Positions 41,937-50,738 of a stretch of 64,000 bases of DNA are shown one piece after another. The notes beneath the pieces were generated by a model that was not told where the DNA came from, made no database searches, and was given only the letters and a program-made list of their open reading frames with translations. Origin of the DNA: Arthrobacter sp. SLBN-122 (GTDB taxonomy: Bacteria > Actinomycetota > Actinomycetes > Actinomycetales > Micrococcaceae); NCBI RefSeq assembly GCF_006715165.1, contig NZ_VFMS01000001.1:1364001-1428000 (forward strand), written 5' to 3'. How positions within the stretch are numbered: the first letter of the stretch is position 1; the number at the start of each line of letters is the position of its first letter. The translations under genes were made by a program, and so were the position numbers.

Positions 41937-42820
41937 CGGACGTCCCCTCCTGCCGGGGCCGGCGTCGTCGTCCGTTGTCCTGATCCGGCACGGTCCGCTG
42001 CCGGGCGCCGGTAGGCAAGCGCAACCACTGCCACGGCGACGGCTACGAGCACCAGGGACAGGGCGACGGCGGCGTCCGGGTCCGTTTCGCGCTGCAGGTA
42101 GATTTCCAGCGGCAGGGTCCGGGTCACCCCCTGCAGGCTGCCCGCGAAGGTCAGCGTGGCGCCGAACTCGCCCAGGCTCCGGGCGAAGGACAGCACTGCG
42201 CCCGACGCCAGCCCGGGCAGGACCAGCGGAAGCGTGACGCGCCGGAACACCGTGCCGGGCCGGGCGCCCAGCGTCGCGGCCACGGCCTCGTACCGTGAGC
42301 CTGAGGTCCGCAGCGCCCCCTCAAGGCTCACCACCAGGAACGGCAGCGCAACGAACGTCTGTGCCAGGACCACCGCCGTGGTGGAGAACGCGATCTGCAG
42401 GCCGAGCACATTCAGCGTCTGCCCCAACAGCCCCTGCCTGCCGAACGTGTAGAGGAGGGCAATTCCGCCCACCACCGGGGGAAGCACCAGCGGCAAAAGC
42501 ACCAGCGAGCGCAGCAGCCCCTGCAGGCGGAAGGTGTCCCGCGCCAGGACCAGGGCCAGGGGAACGCCCAGCACAATGCACAGCAGGGTGCTCGCCGCCG
42601 AGGTCCGCAGGCTCAGTCCCAGCGCAGTCAGCGACGACGGGGAGGTCACCAGCGGAAGGAATTGTGCCCAGTCCACGCGGAGCACCATAGCCAAAAGCGG
42701 GAGCACGACGACGACGGCGGCCAGGACGGCCAGCGCGCGGACCCAGACGGGGATGCCAGAGTAGGCAGGACTCGGGGTGCGCAGGCGTGCCGGTGGCGGG
42801 CCTGCTTGCTGCCGGGTCAT
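41933..42820 (-). CDS. modB: Molybdate ABC transporter permease
   Basis: This 295-residue inner-membrane protein has about six helices. The EAA-loop motif ([31 protein letters not shown]) contacts ModC. It belongs to the ModB/CysT permease family. Start and stop codons overlap modA and modC by 4 nt each, so the three subunits are co-translated. The C-terminus ends in a non-conserved basic tail. Confidence 0.92.
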   Translation of the reverse strand: MTRQQAGPPPARLRTPSPAYSGIPVWVRALAVLAAVVVVLPLLAMVLRVDWAQFLPLVTSPSSLTALGLSLRTSAASTLLCIVLGVPLALVLARDTFRLQGLLRSLVLLPLVLPPVVGGIALLYTFGRQGLLGQTLNVLGLQIAFSTTAVVLAQTFVALPFLVVSLEGALRTSGSRYEAVAATLGARPGTVFRRVTLPLVLPGLASGAVLSFARSLGEFGATLTFAGSLQGVTRTLPLEIYLQRETDPDAAVALSLVLVAVAVAVVALAYRRPAADRAGSGQRTTTPAPAGGDVR

Positions 42821-43638
42821 GTGCTGCTTCCGTTGCCGGCACCCGGTGGGCCGAACCCTGCAGCGGCGAGGGCCTCCTGGCCCTCCGGGCCCGTGACCAG
42901 GTCCAGGAAGGCCTGGGCGGTGGCCCTGTTCCGGCTGCCGGCAACCCCGGTGATGGGGTAGATGTTCACCGCGCTTCCCGACTCCGGGAACTGGATACCC
43001 GCCGCCTTGGACCCGGCGGCCTTGATGTCCGTGCCATAGACCAGGCCGGCGTCGGCCTCGCCGGAGGTGACCTTGCCCAGGACGTCTGTGACCGCGTTCT
43101 CCTCACTGACCGGGCTCAAGGTAACTCCGGCCGCCTCCGCCGCCCTGGCCGTGGCTGCCCCGCAGGGCACCTGCCTGGCGCAGGTGACCAGTTTGACGCC
43201 CGGCCGGGCCAGGTCCTTGAACCCTGCGATGCCCGCAGGGTTGCCGGGCGGCACGGCGATGGCAAGGGTGTTAGTGGCGAAGTTCCGGGGCGCGCCCTCA
43301 GTAAGGCCGCCGTCCTGCAGCTTCTGCATGGTGGCCGCGTCCGCGGCGGCGAAGACGTCCGCGGGTGCCCCCTGGCTGATCTGGCTGGCCAGGTCCGAGG
43401 ACCCGGCGAAGCTCAGGGTGACTGTGGTGCCAGGGTTTTCCGCCTCGAAAGTGCGGGCCAGCTGGGTGAAGGTGGCCTTGAGGGAGGCGGCGGCGAAAAC
43501 GGTGATGGTGCCGCCTGGCTTGGCCCCGGAGCCGGTTCCCGGAGCGCTCCCGGTTACTGCGCTGCCGGTTACTGCGCAGCCGGAAAGGACGGCCGCCAGC
43601 AACAGCGTGGCGGCCGGCAGGATGCGTCCCCGGATCAT
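42817..43638 (-). CDS. modA: Molybdate-binding lipoprotein
   Basis: This 273-residue substrate-binding protein has a lipoprotein signal with lipobox LSGC (Cys about 21), then a Gly/Ser spacer and the ModA fold. Typical ModA ligand segments are [10 protein letters not shown] near the N-terminus, [24 protein letters not shown] in the middle and [12 protein letters not shown] near the C-terminus. It delivers molybdate, and perhaps tungstate, to ModB. The start at 43638 follows the signal peptide and overlaps the regulator stop by 4 nt. Confidence 0.94.
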   Translation of the reverse strand: MIRGRILPAATLLLAAVLSGCAVTGSAVTGSAPGTGSGAKPGGTITVFAAASLKATFTQLARTFEAENPGTTVTLSFAGSSDLASQISQGAPADVFAAADAATMQKLQDGGLTEGAPRNFATNTLAIAVPPGNPAGIAGFKDLARPGVKLVTCARQVPCGAATARAAEAAGVTLSPVSEENAVTDVLGKVTSGEADAGLVYGTDIKAAGSKAAGIQFPESGSAVNIYPITGVAGSRNRATAQAFLDLVTGPEGQEALAAAGFGPPGAGNGSST

Positions 43639-44045
43639 GCCGTGGCCCGTCCCTTCGGGGATTCGATGATGACCGTTGTTGCCTTGACCACCGCGGTGGC
43701 CACCGAGCCCGGCTCCAGGCCCAGCTCGCGCACGGCTTCGCTGCTCATCAGCGAGACCACCCGGAACGGCCCGCACTGCAGTTCCACCTGCGCCATGACC
43801 TTGTCCGTAATGACGTTGGTGACCAGGCCAACGAACCGGTTCCGCGCCGAGCTGCTGCCGCTCTTGGGGTCGTCCGGAAGCTGGGCCAGCTTCTGTGCGT
43901 GCGTTGCCAGCTCGAGGCCGTCCACTGCGAGCCGGCCGGACTCGTCCCGGAGCGGCGTCAACGTTCCGTGCTCCGTCCAGCGCCGGACGGTATCGTCGCT
44001 CACGCCCAGGAAACGGGCAGCTTCGGAAACGCGAATGAGGGCCAT
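43635..44045 (-). CDS. MerR-like HTH plus TOBE molybdenum-responsive regulator
   Basis: This 136-residue protein has an N-terminal excisionase/MerR-type HTH (ALIRVSEAARFLGVSDDTVRRW) and a single C-terminal TOBE/Mop domain (about 70-132; RNRFVGLVTNVITDKVMAQVEL). It should sense molybdate and control the modABC genes behind it, all four overlapping by 4 nt. It is not the classical ModE, which has a LysR-type HTH and two Mop domains. A -10 box TAGAAT ends 7 nt upstream of the ATG, so the transcript may be leaderless. Confidence 0.9.
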   Translation of the reverse strand: MALIRVSEAARFLGVSDDTVRRWTEHGTLTPLRDESGRLAVDGLELATHAQKLAQLPDDPKSGSSSARNRFVGLVTNVITDKVMAQVELQCGPFRVVSLMSSEAVRELGLEPGSVATAVVKATTVIIESPKGRATA

Positions 44046-44051
44046 ACCGTG

Positions 44052-44082
44052 ATTCTAATCCGCAAATGCGGCAATACGTCTA
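44052..44082 (-). promoter_or_regulatory. Promoter and palindrome before the mod operon
   Basis: On the minus strand TAGACG (-35-like), a 19-nt spacer and TAGAAT (-10, 44052-44057) precede the ATG at 44045. The palindrome CCGCA-TT-TGCGG (44060-44071) lies in the spacer, where a bound repressor would block RNA polymerase. The HTH-TOBE protein is the likely ligand. Confidence 0.45.
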
Positions 44083-44160
44083 GCATCAGCAGGTATTGAG
44101 GATTTCGGCTGGACACGTCGTTTCCGGTCTGGGCACCAGGGGCGCCACTAGACTCCTTCC

Positions 44161-45030
44161 ATGGCCATCTACATCGACCCGCCGCTGTGGCCTGCACACG
44201 GAACACACTTCTCGCATCTGGTATCGGACTCGTCCCTCGACGAGCTGCATGCATTCGCCGCTGCTGCCGGGATCCCGGAGCGGGCGTTCGACGGCGACCA
44301 TTACGATGTGCCGGAACGCCGCCTTGAGGAGCTGGTGGCGGCCGGGGCGGTCCCGGTGGAGGGCAGGGTGCTGGTCCGCAAACTCATTGCCAGCGGATTG
44401 CGGATCCCGGCGCGACGGCGGAACAAATCGCTGAAAGTCCCGCTGCTGGCCCGCTGGGAAGCCATCATGCCCGGCCACGACGCACTCTTTCTGGACCTCC
44501 TGGACCGGTGGAGCGAACCGCACCGCCACTATCACGGCTGCACGCACCTGTTATCGGTGCTGGAGGCGCTTGACCTGCTCACCGAGCCCGGCGAGGCGCC
44601 CCGGACAGTGCTGCTGGCGGCCTGGTTCCACGATGCCGTGTACCGCGGGTCGGCGGGCCAGGACGAGGAGGAGTCTGCCCGGCTGGCTGAAAGCAGGCTG
44701 GCCGGGAGCAGACTGCCGGCGGACGAGGTGGCGGAAGTGGCACGGCTTGTCCGCCTTACGTCGGAACACCGGCCGGAGCCAGGGGACGACGACGGCGCCC
44801 TCCTCTGCGACGCGGACCTTTCAGTCCTGGGCGGCGAACCTGAGGAGTACGCCCGCTACCTCGCCGCCGTCCGGAAAGACTACGCCCACATCGGTGACGC
44901 CGACTTCTCAGCCGGCAGGGCCGCCGTCGTGCGCCAACTGCTGGAACTGGACCCGCTCTTCCACCACCCGCGGGCCCGGGAACTGTGGCAGGACGCCGCG
45001 CACCGGAACCTGAAAGGTGAACTGGCATGA
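44161..45030 (+). CDS. DUF4031-HD domain fusion protein
   Basis: This 289-residue protein fuses an N-terminal DUF4031 domain (about 1-85; MAIYIDPPLWPAHGTHFSHL is diagnostic) to an HD-type phosphohydrolase-like domain (about 95-289). Metal residues are visible in HYHGCTHL and WFHDAVY (His-Asp), and later LCDADLSVLG. HD domains of this sort act on nucleotides or other phosphates. The function is not known. It overlaps the next gene by 4 nt and is divergent from the mod operon. Confidence 0.82.
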   Translation: MAIYIDPPLWPAHGTHFSHLVSDSSLDELHAFAAAAGIPERAFDGDHYDVPERRLEELVAAGAVPVEGRVLVRKLIASGLRIPARRRNKSLKVPLLARWEAIMPGHDALFLDLLDRWSEPHRHYHGCTHLLSVLEALDLLTEPGEAPRTVLLAAWFHDAVYRGSAGQDEEESARLAESRLAGSRLPADEVAEVARLVRLTSEHRPEPGDDDGALLCDADLSVLGGEPEEYARYLAAVRKDYAHIGDADFSAGRAAVVRQLLELDPLFHHPRARELWQDAAHRNLKGELA

Positions 45031-45836
45031 ACGCTCCGGGTTCCAGCCCGCGGCACACGCACTCTGCCAATGCCGCACACCGCCAGCTCCCTTTCACGGT
45101 CAGGCTGGACTGGGGGCTGGAGGGAGCCACGACCGTGGCAGCGGGCGCCGACATTGCGGTGGTGGTGGACGTCCTTTCCTTCGGCACCTGCGTCAGCGTG
45201 GCACTGGACCGGGGCGCTGAAATCTTCCCCTATCCCTGGCGGGATACCAGCGCCGAAGACTTCGCCGCCCACCACCAGGCCCAGCTGGCCGGCCCCCGCG
45301 GCGGCGGCGGCCTGAGCCTCTCCCCCGCCAGCTTCCGCGCTGCGGAGTCCCTGGAAAGAGTGGTCCTGCCCTCCCCCAATGGATCGGAACTGTGCCACGC
45401 GCTGGCCGCGGACGTGCCGCTGGTCGCCGCCGTGTGCCTTCGGAACGCCGCAGCCACTTCCGACTGGGTGGCGGCGAACCTCCCGGGAGACGCGGTACTG
45501 GCAGTGGTGGCCGCCGGTGAACGCTGGCCTGACGGCAAGCTGCGGCCTGCCGTGGAGGACCAAATCGGCGCCGGGGCTTTCATCGCAGGGCTGGCGGCCG
45601 CCGGCAGGGGCGGCTATGAAGCCGGGGACGGCAGGCACGGCTACGCACCGGAGGCCGTTGCCGCCATGGCCGTGTTTGAAGCCGCGGAACCACGGCTGCG
45701 CGAAATGCTGCAGCAGTGTTCCAGCGGCCGTGAGCTGTCCGGAGCCGGCTATGCGGAGGATGTGGACATTGCCGCCGAACTGGACCAAAGCGATTCGGTG
45801 GCCATCCTGCGGAACGGGGCCTTCCGGCCGCTGTGA
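45027..45836 (+). CDS. 2-phosphosulfolactate phosphatase (ComB)-like protein
   Basis: This 269-residue protein has the ComB family layout, with VVVDVLSFGTCVSVALDRGA near residue 45, LPSPNGSELCHAL near 115 and VAAGERWPDGKLRPAVEDQIGAGA near 170. In methanogens and some bacteria ComB hydrolyses phosphosulfolactate in coenzyme M synthesis. Actinobacteria do not make coenzyme M, and no other com gene is here, so the substrate is probably another phosphoester. It is translationally coupled to the DUF4031-HD gene. Confidence 0.8.
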   Translation: MNAPGSSPRHTHSANAAHRQLPFTVRLDWGLEGATTVAAGADIAVVVDVLSFGTCVSVALDRGAEIFPYPWRDTSAEDFAAHHQAQLAGPRGGGGLSLSPASFRAAESLERVVLPSPNGSELCHALAADVPLVAAVCLRNAAATSDWVAANLPGDAVLAVVAAGERWPDGKLRPAVEDQIGAGAFIAGLAAAGRGGYEAGDGRHGYAPEAVAAMAVFEAAEPRLREMLQQCSSGRELSGAGYAEDVDIAAELDQSDSVAILRNGAFRPL

Positions 45837-45892
45837 GGGCCCCAGCCTTGCACGTGTTTACGGATCACGGAACCGGATGCAAAACTGCAGGG

Positions 45893-46276
45893 ATGAGCCT
45901 GCGCATCCAAGCCCTCGCCATTGATTCCACCGACCCCCGGGTTCCTGCCGCCTTCTGGGAAAAGGCGCTCGGCTGGCGCCGCACCCACGAAGAGGACGAC
46001 GAGATTGTGCTCGAACCGCCGGCGGGCAGCCCCGAAGACGGCGTGCTGCCCGACCTGCTTTTCCTCCGGGTCCCGGAACGGAAGGAACTCAAGAACCGCC
46101 TTCACCTGGACCTCCGCCCCGAAGACCAGGACGCAGAGGTCGCCAGGCTGGAAGAACTGGGCGCCCGTCAGATCACAGTGGGACAGGGTGCGGCGGCAAC
46201 ATGGGTTGTCATGGCTGACCCGGACGGCAATGAGTTCTGCGTGCTCCGCGCCCTGCGGCCGGACGAATCCGCCTAG
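45893..46276 (+). CDS. VOC-family protein, 127 residues
   Basis: This single-module VOC protein starts RIQALAIDSTDPRVPAAFW and has the paired HLDLRPEDQDAEVARL motif and the final DPDGNEFCVLR, the pattern of the actinobacterial glyoxalase-like group. A ligand is not known. I chose the ATG at 45893 by homology; the preceding CTGCAGGG is a weak ribosome site. Its stop overlaps the convergent yccF stop. Confidence 0.85.
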   Translation: MSLRIQALAIDSTDPRVPAAFWEKALGWRRTHEEDDEIVLEPPAGSPEDGVLPDLLFLRVPERKELKNRLHLDLRPEDQDAEVARLEELGARQITVGQGAAATWVVMADPDGNEFCVLRALRPDESA

Positions 46277-46689
46277 CGGTAGCTGCTGACCGGGTAGTTG
46301 CTCACGAAAGGCGTATTGGTGGGCACGATCTGCTTACCCAGCGGCATAAGGGATACCGGAATGAGCTTCAGGTTGGCGATGGCCAGCGGGATGCCGATGA
46401 TGGTCACGGCCATGGCGAACGCAGTCACCACGTGGCCGATGGCGATCCAGATCCCGGCCACGAGCAGCCAGATCACATTGCCCAGCAGCGAAAAGACACC
46501 GGTGCCGCCTGGTTTGTCCACCACCATGCGGCCAAACGGCCACAGGGTGTAGGCGGCAATCCGGAATGAGGCAATGCCCCAGGGGATGGTGACGATCAGC
46601 AGGCAGCAGACCACGCCTGCCAGGAAATAGCCCAAGGCCAGCCAAAAGCCGCCGAAAACCAGCCAGATGATGTTCAGAAGTGTCTTCAT
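46273..46689 (-). CDS. yccF: YccF-domain inner membrane protein
   Basis: This 138-residue membrane protein has two YccF repeats. Each has the pattern NIIWLVFGGFWLALGYFLAG/NVIWLLVAGIWIAIGHVVTA followed by ITIPWGIA/IIGIPLAIANLKL, so four helices are expected. The function of YccF is unknown. It is the only gene of its transcript; the hairpin at 46737-46775 separates it from trpF. Confidence 0.92.
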   Translation of the reverse strand: MKTLLNIIWLVFGGFWLALGYFLAGVVCCLLIVTIPWGIASFRIAAYTLWPFGRMVVDKPGGTGVFSLLGNVIWLLVAGIWIAIGHVVTAFAMAVTIIGIPLAIANLKLIPVSLMPLGKQIVPTNTPFVSNYPVSSYR

Positions 46690-46736
46690 GCACCTATTGT
46701 GCCCCCAGCCGTTGCGGGACCAAGCTGGGGGACTCC

Positions 46737-46775
46737 CCTGATTCAGCCCTGATCCCCGCCTTGGGCTGAATCAGG
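46737..46775 (-). terminator. Hairpin downstream of trpF
   Basis: A perfect 13-bp stem (CCTGATTCAGCCC 46737-46749 with 46763-46775) with a 13-nt loop begins 9 nt past the trpF stop. No U tract follows, as for most hairpins in this GC-rich window. Confidence 0.6.
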
Positions 46776-46783
46776 TGCAGCGC

Positions 46784-47395
46784 CTAAACCGTGGCAGCTG
46801 CCTTTGCCGCCTGGACAAAGGCCCGGACTTTGGCCAGGTCCTTCACTCCGCGGGATGCTTCCACGCCGGAGGAAACGTCCACTCCCCAGGCATGCGCCGC
46901 CGCTGATGCCTGGCCAACATTGGCGGCATCGAGGCCGCCGGCGAGCAGCCAGTTCCGTCCCCGCAGCGCCGGCAGGGCCGCCACCGAGGCGTAGTCCCAG
47001 GATTCCCCTGAGCCCGGCACGGCGGCGTCAATCAGGAGCAGGTCCTCGCCCCAGTCTTCGAACTCATCCTGTCCGGTACCCATGGTGACGGCCCTGATCA
47101 GCTTCATGCCGGCGTCGTGCACCGTTGCCACGTCCGTGCGTGACCGCGCACCGTGCAGCTGGATCCATTCCATGCCCGCGGCCCGGGCGATGGCGATGGC
47201 ATCCGCCACCGGCTCGTCCCGGAAGACTCCGATGGGGGAAACTCCGCTGGGGACCGCTGCCAGCAGGGAGGCAGCCTGCGACGGCGAGACAACCCGGGGG
47301 CTGGCGGTGAGCACAAATCCCACGGCATCCGCGCCGGCATCCACCGCTTCGCGCACCGATTCGGGGGTGCTGAGACCACACACTTTGACGAACAT
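46784..47395 (-). CDS. trpF: Phosphoribosylanthranilate isomerase
   Basis: This 203-residue TIM-barrel enzyme performs the Amadori step of tryptophan synthesis. The catalytic Cys is Cys6 in VKVCGLST and the acid is the Asp in LLLIDAAVPGSG. It lies outside any trp operon, which is common in these actinobacteria. The start at 47395 places MFVKVCG first, as in homologues. It is divergent from the hutD gene. Confidence 0.94.
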   Translation of the reverse strand: MFVKVCGLSTPESVREAVDAGADAVGFVLTASPRVVSPSQAASLLAAVPSGVSPIGVFRDEPVADAIAIARAAGMEWIQLHGARSRTDVATVHDAGMKLIRAVTMGTGQDEFEDWGEDLLLIDAAVPGSGESWDYASVAALPALRGRNWLLAGGLDAANVGQASAAAHAWGVDVSSGVEASRGVKDLAKVRAFVQAAKAAATV

Positions 47396-47500
47396 TCCCG
47401 GCTCCTTCAGGCTGTTTTCGTGATGACCCCCCGCAGGAGAGTAGCAGGCACAGGGCACACGCTGCGACGCGTGACCACCGCGGCGAACTAGGCTGGGCTG

Positions 47501-48070
47501 ATGCAGATCATCCGCTTCGCTGACCTCAAGGCCGAACCATGGCGCAACGGCGGCGGCGTGACCAAGGAAATCGCACGCAAGGGCACCGACGACGGCGGCT
47601 GGGACTGGCGGGTGAGCATCGCTGACGTCGCCAAGGCAGGGGACTTTTCCACCTTCCCCGGCATGGAGCGCGTCCTGACGGTCATTGAAGGGGAACTGCT
47701 GGTGCTCAGCGTCGACGGCGCCGAACACGCCATGGAAAAGTACCGGCCCTTCAGATTCGACGGCGGCGCGGCCACCACGGCCAAGCTGCCCACCGGCGAC
47801 ATCCGGGACCTCAACGTCATCACGCGCACGGCCGCCTGCAAGGGCTACACCTCCATCATTGAGCTGTCCAAAAAGCGTGCCCACCCCGTCTTTGAGGGGC
47901 AGCTTGGCGTGCTGCTGCAGGGACAGGCGAAGGTCAGTGAACGCGGGGCCGAACCGCTGGAGCTGGGCCGGTACGACGCTGTGATTGGTTCCGACGCCGA
48001 CTCCCCCGAAATCCTGGGCCGCGGCTTCCTGGCCGTGGTGTCGATCGACCCGGTTACCGCGCAGGGCTGA
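47501..48070 (+). CDS. hutD: HutD-family cupin protein
   Basis: This 189-residue protein belongs to the HutD/Ves family, with MQIIRFADLKAEPWRNGGGVTKEIA at the start and the double-cupin segments GDFSTFPGMERVLTVIEGE and FDGGAATTAKLPTGDIRDLNVITR. HutD proteins accompany histidine utilisation genes and are thought to bind formylglutamate, but no hut gene is nearby. Its last 17 nt overlap the convergent oxidoreductase gene. Confidence 0.88.
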   Translation: MQIIRFADLKAEPWRNGGGVTKEIARKGTDDGGWDWRVSIADVAKAGDFSTFPGMERVLTVIEGELLVLSVDGAEHAMEKYRPFRFDGGAATTAKLPTGDIRDLNVITRTAACKGYTSIIELSKKRAHPVFEGQLGVLLQGQAKVSERGAEPLELGRYDAVIGSDADSPEILGRGFLAVVSIDPVTAQG

Positions 48071-49370
48071 ACTCCTCCACCGCTGCGACGGTGCCCCGCC
48101 GGCGCGCGTGCTCAGCGGCAAAAACCACGCCGTGGCTGACAAGCGACTCCTCCAGTCCCGACACGACTCCTGACCAGTCTCCGGTGGCCAGCGCCCCCAC
48201 CCACGCCTGCACGAGGCCCCTGTCGCCGCCCTCGTGCTTTTCGCCCTGGAGCTGTGCAGTAGCGGCCGGGATCGGGTAGACGGTGGTTTCCCCGGTCAGG
48301 AAGTCATAGGCCGAGACGGTGCCGGCCTCGACTGTGATTTCCCCGTGACTGCCGAAAATCCTGGTGATCCGTGGGCCCTTGGCGGTAAAAGCGGTGGCTG
48401 TGAAAGCGGCCGTTGTCCCGTTTTCGTACTCAATGTTCACCACCTGGTGGTCCACCACGTCGTTGCCTCCGCTGTAGACGCAGCGCCCATACGGCCCTGT
48501 TTCCAGTGCCTGCCACAGCGATTCCCGTGTGCCGCCCGGGTCCACCACGTCGGCAAAGTAGGCCCGGGCGGGGTCCGCCGCTTCACCGTTCGGAGGCCGG
48601 CCCGGCCCGTAGATGCGCAGGGCCGAATACGGGCAACGCGGTTCAGCCGGGCAGCTGATACAGCGGTCGGACGCGCCCTCCGGCGCCTCTCCGGGCCGGA
48701 AATGCGAGAGCCGGCCAAAGGAGGACACCCGCACGGGCCGGCTTCCGACGATGAAGGAAAGCCAGTCCACGTCGTGGGTGCACTTGGCCAGCAGGAAGGG
48801 GCTGGATTCTTCCTCCCGCCGCCAGTTCCCGCGCACGTACGAATGCGCGAAGTGCCAGAAACCCACAGGCTCCAGATGCTGGACGGAGATAATCCGGCCT
48901 ACGGCCCCTGCAGAGAGGAGCTGCCGCAGCAGAGCCGTCAGCGGGGTGTAGCGCAGGACGTGGCAGACGGCGGCCCTGATCCCCGATTCCTGCTGCAGGC
49001 GGGCCAACTCCCCGCATCCGGCGGGGTCGGGGGCGATGGGCTTTTCGAGGAGGACGGGGTAGCCGTGGGCTGCCGCCGCGGCAAACGGCCTTCCGTGTTC
49101 GCGGTCGGGGGTGGCAATGATGATGCCGTCCGCCGGCAGCCGGGTGCGCAGCATGGCCTGCCAGTCCTCGAAGGCACCCGCGGCCGGCACGCCAAGCTCC
49201 GCCGCGAGGGCTTCGCGCAGCGGGCGGCGCGGCTCCGCGATGCCCGCCACCACGGCGCGGCCGGTATCAACTGCAAGCCGGGCATAGGCGGAGCCCCGTG
49301 CACCGGCACCGGCAATGAGGAGGCGCACGGGTGCTGTGGGCAGCGGAGCGGACGACGGCGGTGCCTCCAT
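48054..49370 (-). CDS. Gfo/Idh/MocA-family oxidoreductase with cysteine cluster
   Basis: This 438-residue NAD(P)-dependent oxidoreductase has the Rossmann motif GAGARGSAY near residue 21, the EKPIA catalytic Lys motif near 108 and the C-terminal beta-sheet domain. An uncommon insert near residue 235 holds CISCPAEPRC, a possible zinc site. It is the last gene of the sugar ABC operon, 3 nt after the GH63-type hydrolase, so it likely oxidises or epimerises the sugar released. The substrate is unknown. Confidence 0.85.
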   Translation of the reverse strand: MEAPPSSAPLPTAPVRLLIAGAGARGSAYARLAVDTGRAVVAGIAEPRRPLREALAAELGVPAAGAFEDWQAMLRTRLPADGIIIATPDREHGRPFAAAAAHGYPVLLEKPIAPDPAGCGELARLQQESGIRAAVCHVLRYTPLTALLRQLLSAGAVGRIISVQHLEPVGFWHFAHSYVRGNWRREEESSPFLLAKCTHDVDWLSFIVGSRPVRVSSFGRLSHFRPGEAPEGASDRCISCPAEPRCPYSALRIYGPGRPPNGEAADPARAYFADVVDPGGTRESLWQALETGPYGRCVYSGGNDVVDHQVVNIEYENGTTAAFTATAFTAKGPRITRIFGSHGEITVEAGTVSAYDFLTGETTVYPIPAATAQLQGEKHEGGDRGLVQAWVGALATGDWSGVVSGLEESLVSHGVVFAAEHARRRGTVAAVEEFSPAR

Positions 49371-49373
49371 GGG

Positions 49374-50738
49374 TCAGCCGGCGTCGGCGGCGTCTGGGTC
49401 GGCGAGCCATTCCAGCGCAACGGCCGCCGTCCAGGACTGGTCCATGCTGCCCAGCGGCTCGCCCGTAAACGGCTCGTAGTACTCGGCGAAATGGCCTTCC
49501 ATCAACTGGGCAAGGGACGCTTCACGCAGCCGCCGGTACCGTGCTTCGTCGCCCCGCCTGCGGAGGCAGCCCGCCAGGTACCAGTTCATCACCGGCCAGA
49601 CCGGTCCGCGCCAGTATTGCCGCGGTTTGAGGCCCTCGTAGGTGGTGGAGGTTGATGCCGGCAGCGGGAAGGCCAGGCGCGGGTCGCCGGTCCAGTCCGG
49701 CCCCTCGAAGATCTCCAGCTGCCGCGGCAGCAGGGAGTGGTCCGCCGTGGAGATCAGCGGGGCGAACCCGGCCATGGTCGGCAGCCCGATCCATTCGCCG
49801 GCCAGCACATCCCGGTCCCGCGCCAGCCCTGTTTGTTCATCAACGGTGGCGTCCACGCCCTCCCGGAACTCCTGTGCCCACTCCCGCAAGCGGGGCGCGT
49901 CCCCGCGCAGGCCGATATGTTCCGCCAGCACGGCCAGGTCCTCGTTGGCCGCCGCGAAGATCGCGGACATGAAGACGTCCTTGACCTGGAAATCCATCAC
50001 GCCGGGCAGCCGGGCGTCGTCGAACCGGACGTCGGCCATCTGCTGCACCAGCCAGAGGTAGCGGCTGTATTCCTCGTCGCTGGGCCGCTGGCTCAGGTCG
50101 GTCACCTTCAAGGTGTCGGTCCGGACAAAGGGCTCCATTTTCCCGGGCCGGACCCTGGAGTAGGGCCCGTCGAACCTTGGCGAGTTGTCCATCCCGGACT
50201 CCCAGCCGTGGTAGATGGTGAGCAGGCCGGAGCCGTCGCCGCCGCGGCTGCTGCGGAGCCAGGCATGCCAGCGGATCCACTGCGGCAGCGTCCGCCGGGT
50301 AAACTCCTCGGCGAGCCTGGCATCCTCGCCGCCGGCCGCCGTCGCGCGTTCCACGATGCGGCGCAGCAGCGTGGCATGCACGGGCGGCTGGCAAATGCCG
50401 CTGGACTGCACTCCCTCGGGTGACGCTCCGCGGGTTCCCCACCGCTCCACGTCCGGGAAATAGCCGGGGACGTCGGAGAAGACAATGTGCGGAATCATCC
50501 CGCTCTTCCACTGCGCCGCGAGAAGGTGGTCCAGCTCCTGCAGCGCCCGGGCCACGCTCATGGTGGACAGGCCGGTGGCCACGAACGCCGCGTCCCAGCT
50601 CCACATGTGCGGGTAAAGATTCGGTGCGGCGGTGACCATGGTGCCCAGGTCATTCCCGGCCAGGACATCCCTGGCCCGCTGCCGCATCTCCTCAAGGTCC
50701 CGAAGCGGAAACCCGGCTGCGTCCGCTTCTGCGCTCAT
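49374..50738 (-). CDS. GH63-type hydrolase, probable glucosyl- or mannosylglycerate hydrolase
   Basis: This 454-residue (alpha/alpha)6-barrel protein matches the small GH63 group of bacterial glucosylglycerate/mannosylglycerate hydrolases in length and motifs: MWSWDAAFVATGL (Asp49), GWESGMDNSPRFD (Glu180, Asp184) and FAEYYEPFTGEP (Glu419, Glu422). Asp184 and the late Glu fit the inverting acid/base pair. It has no signal peptide, so it acts on imported substrate. Encoded behind an ABC importer (4-nt overlap with the ATPase), it suggests uptake of a compatible solute. A trehalose-like alpha-glucoside is the alternative. Confidence 0.8.
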   Translation of the reverse strand: MSAEADAAGFPLRDLEEMRQRARDVLAGNDLGTMVTAAPNLYPHMWSWDAAFVATGLSTMSVARALQELDHLLAAQWKSGMIPHIVFSDVPGYFPDVERWGTRGASPEGVQSSGICQPPVHATLLRRIVERATAAGGEDARLAEEFTRRTLPQWIRWHAWLRSSRGGDGSGLLTIYHGWESGMDNSPRFDGPYSRVRPGKMEPFVRTDTLKVTDLSQRPSDEEYSRYLWLVQQMADVRFDDARLPGVMDFQVKDVFMSAIFAAANEDLAVLAEHIGLRGDAPRLREWAQEFREGVDATVDEQTGLARDRDVLAGEWIGLPTMAGFAPLISTADHSLLPRQLEIFEGPDWTGDPRLAFPLPASTSTTYEGLKPRQYWRGPVWPVMNWYLAGCLRRRGDEARYRRLREASLAQLMEGHFAEYYEPFTGEPLGSMDQSWTAAVALEWLADPDAADAG

